A stretch of DNA of 64,000 bases from Nautilus pompilius (lineage: Eukaryota; Mollusca; Cephalopoda; Nautilida; Nautilidae), in the NCBI GenBank assembly GCA_018389105.1, contig JACATO010001103.1:62001-126000 (forward strand). The letters run 5' to 3'. Under the pieces are notes generated by a model. The model searched no databases and had not been told where the DNA came from. It saw only the letters and a program-made list of their open reading frames with translations. How positions within the stretch are numbered: the stretch's first letter is position 1; every line of letters starts with the position of its first letter. The translations under genes were made by a program, and so were the position numbers. This document shows, in pieces, positions 25,701 through 37,400 of this stretch.

Positions 25701-28700
25701 GTTTTTTCTTTTGTTACACTTCCTGTTTTCCTTCTCTTTTTCTTTTTCAGGAGACAGGCAGACACAATGTAACCTCCCTTTCTACAGTGGCGGTAATCAG
25801 GGTGGCTTGCGGTCATTCTTGGCACAGCTGGCACATGCTTGTTCCTGTTTAATGCAGTTTGTTGTTCTTTTTCACAACTTTTTTTTTTTGTTGCTGTTGT
25901 TGGAAAAACATTCTCCATGATTGGGTTGGACACAACATTGAGGGGTTGCTTTCATTAAGCAAAGCTTAGCAGATGGTTTGGTTGCTCATGTCAATAACAA
26001 ACATTTCAAATGATGAAACAGCAGTGGAGTCAGTTGTAATAACTCTTCCATTTTTCTCTATCTAAGTAAGATGCTGGGAACAACAGAACAGAAGATATGT
26101 AAGTGGTGGCACAGACTTGAGGGTATCTTGTGCTGATGTGATAGCCTTGTCTACTACAATGCCAACTTTCCATTATCGCTCGTTACTGATGTTTCACGAT
26201 ATGGTATTAATATTGTCCTTTTGTAGCAAAATAAATGTGCTCTCCCTTTAAAATTGATCAGAGAGATGGCAAATAGTAATTCAGCAATTGGCGCTGATGT
26301 CTTGAGCAACATGGCAATGGTTGTGTCAAAGTCATGCAAGGCGGAAAGACTTTTCATCTTTGGATCACCAATTAAAAGAGTTGCACCAAAACATTAATTT
26401 CATTCATATTTTGCCAGTGCTATGCATGATTCCATAATAAACAAATGCTCTTCAAAGTTGGGTTTCTATTTACTTATGTCAAGAGTCTGTATGTGAAGCT
26501 TTTCACTAAGTATCCCTTTATATTTATCATTCTTTGTATTTTGTGAAGTATCTGAACTGGCTGAAAACTTATCAGTAAGAAATAATTTGTTTCAGTTAGG
26601 TTGCAAAGCAACCACCAACTTTTTGGAAAAAAAATTAATCACTGCAATAAAATAATTAGTAAGTTTTATGCCCCAAATCTTTTACCGGAATCTTTGTACA
26701 ATTTTATATCATAACTAAGTTTTACTAATAAACACAACCAATTAAAAAAAACAACCCTGCTATGCTATCATGTAAGAACTGTTGGCATGGGATGCTAGTT
26801 CTACTACTTGGTTTGATGGACACACACTGAGAAAAGAAAACAATAAATTACCTTTCTTCTGCAGGTGCCCTAATGAGCAGTGTAAAGAAATTATTATCCA
26901 CAGTTAAGACACCAAAAACAAACAAGATTACAAAGCAAAGAAATAAATTTCTATGAAACATAAAGGCAAAATTCTAAATAACCCTTAAAGGGAAATATGG
27001 CATACTGACACCATTTGCATATTACCACGAATGCAAGTAAAAAGATATGCTTAAATTACATCTTTATTAAAGAAAATCTAAATGAAGAATGATATTTTTA
27101 CAACAGAAATAATGTATGTAGAATGCTGGAAACTATGTTGTTCCCAATGTTTGATAGTTAATTACATTCTTCCTCAAACCTGTATAGTGCCAACATCAGA
27201 ATGTAAGGCACCCACCAGAGGAAAGCCCTGGTGTCAGTTACTTTAACCAAGGAAAATAGAGCAGGGTATGTAGGTTGGCTGCATGCCTACTACAGGAAGT
27301 TTCTACTAAAACTTTTCATTTTTTAAATGTGGAAAAAACAAAAAAAAACTGTATCCAGAAAAAACTTGTGGCTGGCTGGTTGGTGAAGAAGAGCAAGATG
27401 AACTATATTAGGAAAACTGAACCAAACCTTTCAAACTTGAACCCTTGATTAAGGCAGTAAATCCAACAGTCTTAACCAAGAAATCATCATCCACCCTACT
27501 TTATTACATCAGAATCGTGTTAATCTTAATGTTAGATAACACAAATTTCTTGTTATAATGAACTCTTTACCTGCAATTCATCTTAAGATTTAAAATAAAC
27601 AGACAAACATGGAGATTTTTCTTCAATTACATTGTGAAAGTAATGCATAAGCATCTTTAAAAAATAACATTTTTATTATATGCAAGTTACAATAAGCATA
27701 TTAGTTTAGTACAAATGTAAATACCACATGTACTGTGGATTTTTCCAGAACTTATAAAAGAGCCATCACTAATTCTTGTCGTTAATAAGTATTTTTCTCC
27801 AAAGGGCTTTACATAATACTAATAAATAATTTAGCACAGACATTTTGTCAGTGAAATTTTCTCTGGCTTCAGAATTTACATAAAAAAGATATTTATAAAA
27901 AAAAAGACATCTTGTATAAAATATTATCTTAAAGCATAACTGCCCAATTATCAGTTGAAATTATGAATACATCCTTCATTTTTTAAACTTATAGACCATC
28001 ATGTTGAAAAAAATCAGAAAAAAGAAATATTTCTTTGTAAAACAATTTGTTTATAACATTCCAAACTTATATAAGCTGATTTATTTTAAAATGTTGCATA
28101 AATTAATGCTTTATTCAATAATTATATATATAAACATTCATATATCCAAATTTTAAACAGCTTATTTCCTCTTAGTACAGAAAAACAACATAAACAGATT
28201 CTCTCTCATTTCAGCAGTTTCAGTAAGTTATTTTTAATGAATATATCTTTGAATTTTTGAATTTACCTCATACATACTACTTTGCATATTTAATCTTGTA
28301 AATATCTGCTAAAGATGGTCCCTTGATTTATTATTGATTAGCACATAAGTGAAAATGACTTTTGGTCTATCACATTCCTTTGAGTAGTAAACAAATAAAC
28401 TAAGTTGTGTGCTTTCAACATTTAGGCAAAATAACCATAAAAATTGGAATAAAAAGTGAGATAACTCCAGGAGTTTCTGGTCAGCACTTGGCATTTCTAG
28501 TTTGAGTTTCTGTTCCAACCTGATTTATTTGTCAAGAGATATAAATTGTTGGAATGTCTGAATTAATTACAACTGTGGACAAATTTATGCAGGTATCATT
28601 ATTGCTGGTAAACTACATAAAATTATCATTGTACAACAACAACAACAACAGAATAAATAAAAAAGATTTTGATACTGTTTTCTATTAAGATTAAAACAGA

Positions 28701-29218
28701 ACTGAGTTCCAAAAGAAAACCACAAATGGTTGTTGCTCCAGAACATGTGACCTGATGTGCTTTGAAAATAAGTATACTTACATGTACGTACATATATTCC
28801 CGAAGCACATTTTTGTTCTTATGAGAAAACACTCAACAATTCATTCCTGATTATCAAAGCTCAATAGTTCTGTTACCTGCATCACATCTAAAAATTGCTT
28901 TAAACTAAACTGAAATGATACACCAATTCAAAGCATGATCATTTTATTTTCCAACTCTTAAAAAAAAAAAAATATATATATATTTACTGTTTATTTAAAC
29001 ACACAAAACATGCAATGCCACCAAATTTTCAAAAGGGAGTTTTAAGCTAGCTACGTAGTGCACTTAAACAAATATATATCACCATTTATTTGCTCAGTTG
29101 AAGATTAGAATTACATTTGATAAAAAAAAAATGAAGAACAGGATTATTCCTACACTTATTCTGCTATGTGCAAGAATAATAATGTCTGATTATAGGTTGA
29201 AAGTTCCCAATAAAAAGT

Positions 29219-29252
<34 letters not shown>

Positions 29253-31428
29253 AATGAAAGAGGATGCTGATACCAGTACTCTGACCTGCAGCAAAAGCTC
29301 ACTGGAAGTATGCAACTGCTCTCTGCCTGGCATTATCAAATATTTTGCACACTCACCTCAAGTATGGAGAGACTGAGGGAGTATTGTCCAAGAATTAAAT
29401 AAGCTGTATACTTAACTTAGTCTTTTAAAACAAAGAGAGAACATTTTGGTGAGTTCTTTTCTGATGTGCAAATATATTCAATTTTCAACTTAATTTATAT
29501 AAAATTTTACCAAATTAACCATTTCATTCATTATGTGTATCAAAATTTTTTAAAGAGTAATTTATTGTTGTTATTTTTCAGTATCTATAGGATGAGAAAC
29601 CTGGAATGTATTTAATGTACACAAATTTTCTATTTAGTTAGTGTGTATAAGCAGATGGAAGTTGTCAAAACTAAGTCTCTACTTTCTGTGAATTTCTGGC
29701 ATTTTGCTTTCAAAAAATTCTGCTAGCAGGAAGATGCCTAATTAGGAGATTCTTTCAGCTTTTATTTTTAGAAACCTAAACTGGGCAATACTCTTAATAC
29801 ATGAGACAGATCCAGCAGCATACTGTCTGTGCATTGTAAAGTTTGAAAGTTCAGTGTAGAAGCTACAAGGAAACCCTGGCTTTTCAGAAATCTGTTGGGC
29901 AGGAAGTTCCCCAGACATTCTTATTAAATATAAAGACAATAGGAGGTGAGTGAGCTTTCCTTGCAGATCTGAAAACTTAGCAGTTCTATCATTTCAGCTT
30001 TATCAAAGCATTCAACAGTGATGTTCTACTACTGAGGTCTAATGACAAAAATACAGGGTGTCTGAGCAAAGCAAAGCTCCTACTCTTGTAATTAAGGAGT
30101 GTAGAGCTGTATGGCCACATACACCTGTAGGTGTGCTGCTGACTAGATGCTATGGATTAGACACGGATTAGACACAGCACAAGACAAAACTTACTCATTC
30201 TCAGCTGTATCAGCCCTGTGAAATAATTACAAAAAACAAAAAAAGTTAAACATCAATGTAACTGAATAATGTGGAAAAAATTAAATAATTGAACTTTTGA
30301 AATGCACAGGCGATTTGAAAAGACTGATATTTTAAAACCATTTTTTTCATCTAAGAATGTTATCTGCACAAATAAGTTTGTACGCATGCTCAGCAAAGAT
30401 GGTTACCGATGTGTGTTGGGTGGGGCTGTTTGGAGGGAATAAAGAAAAGATGGGTTCTCAAGTAATTCATTCATTAAACATATCATGTCCAGTTTTCTAT
30501 CTAAAGGTTTTTTCATACAAGTTTGTAAAACCAAAACATAAACTGACACAGGTCAATTAGAGGAAGAGGAAAGAGAATCATGCAGGAAAGTGAAAAGATG
30601 ATAAGTCAGATGATAAAGAAAACAGTTCTAATCAAAATGAAAATACCTATCAAAACTTAAATAAGTGAACAGTCTATAAATTTATTTTCTTACAATTTTA
30701 CCCAATTCAGTTTTTAAAAGATTTTAGGTTTTATGGATTAAAATAAAAATTCCTCATAAGTAAAAAGAAATTATAAAAAAATAAAATCAATAGTAGCAAT
30801 AAAAAATGCAATTGTGTTTAGTACATATAAGTTACTAGAATGTTGATCCACATACTACAATTCTTAGACCTAATAATTTCTTAAGATACATCTTACTATT
30901 TTCTGTAAAGATGTTGACCAGTGTTAATATTGCTACTGAAAGCTGAAAAATTATTGTTTTGACCTAATATAAAAACAAAAATCCCCTATTTTCCAAAAGG
31001 GGGCATTAGGAGAGACCAGATCTAGTTGTTACTCTGGTAAGTTGTTACAGCACCAGTAATTCCTAATTGGACATAGATATGAGAGTCAACACCTATCAAA
31101 AGTCAAAGCATGTGATGTTGAGTATAGCCTCATCTATACATTATAATTAGGCATTACTGGTGTTGTAACATGACACCACTATTTTGATACCATTAGTACA
31201 GATTAAGAAACTAGTTTCTCTTCTTTTTTTTCTGTATATAAATCAACATCTTCTATGGATCCATAAACAATAGAATACAAAGATGCACTATTTAAAAAAA
31301 ACACTAAAGAACTATGATAATATTATTAGTGGTTCTCTTTGATAAACTCAGTCATGCTAAATGACAAGAGATTAGAAATTCTAAACCCGGCCATATGCAA
31401 ATAATACTAAATGCATATATTATTATTA

Positions 31429-31481
<53 letters not shown>

Positions 31482-34400
31482 TATTATTTATTTTAGATTT
31501 ATAAAAAAAAATTGTAATTGATTTTTTTAGTGTTCAGCAGAGAGTAAAAAACAACAAAGTTATAGTCATTTTTCTTATTACAGGGTAGTTTGTAGCTCTG
31601 GACCACTACAGATATATTGTTTTCTTCTTGTTAATTTGTAAGAAGTCATTATGTGTATAAAGACCAGTCTATAGAAACCTTTCCAAAGCTCGAACACCTG
31701 GTCTGCCTACAAAACTTTCCATAATCAAAAGTGAACCCAAATTCATTGGCTGCTGGGCACCATAGTCATAAGTTCAGACTATGAAGGATCTGTGCAATTA
31801 AATCAGGGCAAAAAAGGATGTGAGCCAGATCATTTGAAACAAATCAAGGTGAGCGAAGGGAGAATGTGGGGAAATTTCACAAAGAAGAAGTTTTGATTAA
31901 ATTATTAACACACCTATGGAAGCTTTTGTAGGGAATCGGTAAGAAAGTACTCACCTTGCCTACAGAAAGATGGGGGGGGGCAGAACAACACAAATCTTCT
32001 ATAATTTTGCCGGTAAAAAAGAAAATTGAAAGAATGGCGCCATCGGCTGCCGGTTCTTGTATAAGCAAGTTGGGATAGACATAAAGTGGTTGTAAAAAAC
32101 AAGGATACATCAGTAAAGACAGTAACTAATGCATGAAAAAGTATTATAATGCAAAACAAGTAACATAGTACAAGATTGGTTGATAGTGAATAGATTGGAA
32201 TTACAGAAATATAAGTGCATTAGAATATACACAAAATATTGTAATTAAAACTCAGAAAAGATATCCTCAACTAGCTAAACCTATTAACTCTCAAGTATGA
32301 AGACTATAATAAGCTAATCTTAATTATGCATTTTTATTAGCTAAAACAATGTGCAAAATATTTTTAAAAATCCCAATTTTTTGTGAAATTATACTCAATG
32401 TTAGTAGTACTGAACCTGATTTAGTAATTTTGACTGAACTAAAGTTAATTTAAATGATGCATAAACTGATTAAAAGTTACTTGCCCCTGTGAATAGGTAT
32501 GAGATATGTTTGCATAGTTATGATCAATCACCTGATGAAAAATGTATGATTCTGGACATCCCCAACTGGCTAAACCAGGGATCTGTAAGGTAACCTTAGC
32601 AGCATTGAGTCAGAAGCTAAAACACACTGTGCTGACTCAAATAAAAGAAAGAAGGAAAATTCTGGATATTCAGTCAGAGGTGAACAAGTGAAAAACTCCC
32701 AATTTAACATGCCACAATGCATGGCTCATATTTTCTATGTCTCTAGAGAGAACCAGGCCATGATGCTTGCAGAATGACCTGAGTTATGTTTTGGAATTGT
32801 ACATCCCTCTTCGCAAGGCACATCCAAAAATAAAATAACCTGGGATGAACATGTACCCACTGCCTCACCTGTAGGGAAACCTGGACAACTTCCATTAGCT
32901 TGAAATCAGGCTGTCCATGCAGTGGAGAAATTAGGATTTAAAAATGTTATTACCTCAGCGTACTGTGATAAGGCTATGAAGAAGATTCCAGTTTGATCAA
33001 TGACAGTGGTATCTACGATATTTGATGACAATAATTCTGGCATACATTTCAGTGTCTTAGTACACTGCATCATTGAGCCAAAAGTGCTACTTAACCTAAT
33101 GCGCTTTCTCTCATCATTGTTTGTCAGTGACTTTGATAATACAGAAAAAAAACTTCTACAATTAAGTCAATTTAACTCTCAGAGATCTAAAAAAATTCGT
33201 ACCAGTTCCTTAGGTATATGCACAGGTAGTTTGGGGATGCATAATAATAACAGCCAAGACAAAGCAATTACACATACCATGTGTTATTTTAGAAATAATA
33301 AAGAACTACTTATTAATTCACTGTTATAGTAAGAATATTTAAAAAAAATATTACAGGCAAGATGTCATTTGACAGTGTCTGTTGCTCAAGGATTAGAGCA
33401 GAAATTTCAGATTTTAATAAAATCCTATTTTTCATATTTACATACATTTAAAAACCCGATATTTTAAAATTCTACTTCAACTCTTGGCAAACCTTTGAGT
33501 AATTGTATAGGTGGCAAAGATGGAAAAGAATATTTGTTTTTGGGAAAATATATATTGTGGTGGAGCTAAATGAATATTATATCAATAGTGCATGCAAAAA
33601 CAGACAGCTACAACAGTTATATATATTTTATTACAATTACCCATTGAATATGATACCAGTGTAAAGACTGAACACAAAATAATGTTAAATGCAACTTGAT
33701 AATTTCAGTTGTCTCTCCTTAACTAAGAAATGTCCAGTAGAAAAGTATAAGAAAAATCAGTTTCTTCTGACATCATTTTCTTTGATTGCAACTTATTCTT
33801 CGCTATCACAAAGCTTTCAACTAAGATGCCCATTTTTACCTTAGACGTAGCATGAAAGTCGCCAGTCAGGTTAAATAATATTGAAAAAAAATGGCAGTTG
33901 GACTGGCAGAAATCTCACCACAAATGACATTAGAGTTACATCCATTTTGTTGCTGTAACATTTCTGTTTTAGGGAGAAACAACTAAAGCCACTAACTCTC
34001 AGTAAAAGGAGAGAGAAATAAAATTATCAACATAGAGAATTGATTTAAACTTGATTTTAGTAACTGAAGTTTCAGAATGGAATCATGTTTTCAAACTTGG
34101 GGAAAATTTTTTTAAAATAAGTATTTTTGGAGGAAAAAAAAATTTAATTTTTCAGAATATTTATTTTTTGGTGTTTCATAAAAGGAAAGTAAAAAGAAAA
34201 AAAGGAGAGAAGAAGGTAACAGATTATCACATCCTAAACTCTAATTATATGAATTTACCATTTACAGTATATAGGATATGGTGGGAGAAAACAAAATCTC
34301 TGGCAAGAGTTTGCTGTAATATAGCAGTAACTGATTGCAAAAGTTGAGAGCTGTTTGATTAATACCCTGATGTATCATAAGTAAACTGAAAAGAATAATG

Positions 34401-37400
34401 TATTCAGCATATGATGATTAACAAAAAATGCATGGAAACAATCAATGTTTATTTCTATCTAATGTGAACACTGCAGTCCACTAATATGTGCATTCATTTA
34501 AAGATCTGACAGGTGAAAGCAAATGAATTATGGTGCTATTTTTTAAAAAATATTGGTGTAAAATCAGACTTACTCTCAGAAATGGAGTTTCAATTAAGAA
34601 TTTTATTCTGCAGACTTGCTACATTTTGAAAATGTGAAACTGTGATTTGTGAAGTCTTACTACTATATAGTACTCACCATAACCTTGCTTATGCAGATAT
34701 CTTTTATGGCTGTATTTGTATTCTAAATATATTAAACATTCTTGAAAAATCTTTTGAAACTTATCCTTCATAGCAATTTATCCAAACACAGTCACTTTGA
34801 CATCTTTCTTTAAAAAAATTAATCAGATTTCCTTGTTTGGCACAATTCAAAATTCTCAGTTTACCTTACCTACAATTCTTCTGCTTATTAATTCTACTGA
34901 TTTGATTGGTTTGTATTGGAGCAATTATATTATAAACTTCCAATATGTGCCTTACTTACATTTTTGTTTTTTTTTTTTTAAATTTTAAATTCTGTGAGAA
35001 AATAATCGGCCATAATAGCAGTCTGATGTTATTTTTTGTATATAAAACGTTGTTATGAAAGATCCTTCACCGGACGATTCCAGTGTTGATTTAGCTTGAA
35101 GAGCCGCTTAAGAGAGAAAGAGAGAGAGAGAATAAACAAAACAGAAGTTGTTAGTGCGAAATTACAGAGAACAGGTTTGATTTACACACCAAGCTTGGCC
35201 AGAATGGTTTTGAAGGAATAATGCGGAAAAATTCAATGAGGAGGCAGATAACTATTTCTGTATTTTATACAAAGGTGAAAAGTGTTTGTTCACCATGCAT
35301 GATGTTCAAACAAATGCATGCTATTTACAGGTGGTGGTACATTCCATCTATTGTCTGGTTACTGAAGTAGTAGCTCCCAACTATGTCATGCATCAGACGT
35401 AACCAGTTTAATTAAGGTCAAATGGTTAACTTAAATTTTTTTAAAATTTAATTTTTCAATATAACCGTACTTATAAGAACAGCAGTAACCCAATATCTAC
35501 TAATTTTTTTTCTAACCTGTTTTCCCAGATGCATCTTTAAGAGCTCTCTTCATATATGTGTATACATATATAGCAAACAGACAAACAAATGTGGTCATTA
35601 CCCTACAGTATATCTGTGAAGCTACCGCATTACCATTTTTAACCAAAGCAGAGTGTTTTTAAATGAATTATATGTAAGTAATCATTTACTAAATTTAAAA
35701 AAAATCTCATATCTTATACTGTGACAACACAATACACTAACTGCCAATATGTTTGCACAGAATTATAGATGTATCATATATACTAAAATGTTTTCATGAC
35801 ATGCTATCCATATTTTTCAAATCAATACACTTTATTCTTAAGATATCTTAGTATCAAAAATTATTTCTGTATTATTTTTAAATTTTAAGCAAATCAATGG
35901 AATTATATTAGAAGGTAATATTTTATACCTTGTTTTGTGCAATGAAAATCTAAAATGGCTTCTTGAAATGTATTTTCATGCAATGACAAAATATGTGGTT
36001 GAGAAAGAGAAAAGAAAATTATTCCATTCTAACACTAATTTAAAATTTAATTGTCAACATAATGTTATAATACTGTCTAAAGAGAGAGAGAGAGAGAGAG
36101 AAGCTTTGTCCTTCAAATATTTAAAGAAGAAGAAAAAACTGTTTGAATATTTCCAAATAGATGTGTGTGTTGATATATCTGAGACACATTATGTTGCTTT
36201 AAATCTTTCAACTCAGTCTGACAGGAGTTAATATCTTAAGAATTTGAAAGAAACCTCTCGAGATAATATTTTAAGATTTTTCTAAAAACAGAAAGAGGTA
36301 TTAGGCCTGTCTTAGGGAATTTTTGTTGGGGCCAGCTGTTATAGCATTACATTGTGGGAATGTTCCCTTTTAATTTTGGTAGAGAGATCACATTTGCTAG
36401 TGTCCAAGAACTGCTTCATCAACTCCAGTATTTTTTTCTGTGATCTACTTTTGGCCAAATATGCCACAGAGTTGCACTGTGGGAATGTTTTCTAAATTAC
36501 CAGCAGACAAAAGTGATCCAGGTTTCATACAGTGCTGCTTCAAGAAAAATCAACATTACTGCATCTTAATTTCTATGTAAATAATAACCTTAGATGTCAT
36601 GCAAATTCCCTTTAAATATTGTCTTTTAAATTTTTGAAAAAAAAAGGAAATTAAAGAATTATTGGTTAATATTTAAAAATGTAAATTTCAGTTCATTGTC
36701 TTTTATGTATATTTTTGTTTGCTATACCCTGACTTTATTTTACACAATAAAGAGGAAATAGGAAGAAAGGATTTTTTGTTTAAAAGTTGTCATGTTATAT
36801 GTGTGTTAAATGTATTAAAAGATTTCTAGATTTCTATGAAATGGTTACAGAAACATTCTATACTCACTCAGCTGGGGTCTCACTGTGGAAACAAAACAGA
36901 ACAAAACAGAAACATTCTTGGAGAATAGAGACAATAAATACGGATCAGCTCAAATCTCACTATAAAAGAGCACCACTAATTCTTAAATTTGAGCTTTATT
37001 ATTGGTACTCAGTAGAGGAAGGAATATATTTTTAAAAAGTAATTCCTGACTCTTCTTATGTCATGTGAATGTGTATTTTAGTAAAAATGTTGTTAAACTT
37101 TTTATTCAATCAAGAAGTGATTCTAAATCCAGGATAAAACAGAAATACGCTAATGGCAGTACACAGGAATTTTTGAACAACTAAATTAGCTGTTGTAGTA
37201 TCTTACTGCCATGGCTACTTTGAAGGTAATTTTAGTATGAATAAAACTTCCACTTCTCTTCACACATCAAGAAGACTTCAAATAGCTGTGTGATGTTTAT
37301 GTGGGTTTCAATGCCACTACTATCATGCAAAGCATTAATATAAAACTATTTGATCAGGTAATTCCTGTGTGCATTTGACAATTTGTGTCTAGTAATTTTA

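Noticed and set aside
29300..29376. Minus-strand donor 'cttgag|gtgagt' in the troponin T intron
   Set aside because: The available acceptors give 16- or 47-nt exons, neither of which keeps frame.
31955..31985. Strong minus-strand donor gtgagt just after an acceptor-like tctttctgtag
   Set aside because: It would define a 5-nt exon that shifts the troponin T frame.
32954..32962. Possible 9-nt troponin T microexon (acceptor ttatcacag, donor gtaata)
   Set aside because: The phase fits, but the encoded Val-Thr-Leu-Arg is not acidic and such a short match to splice signals is expected by chance in an 8-kb intron.
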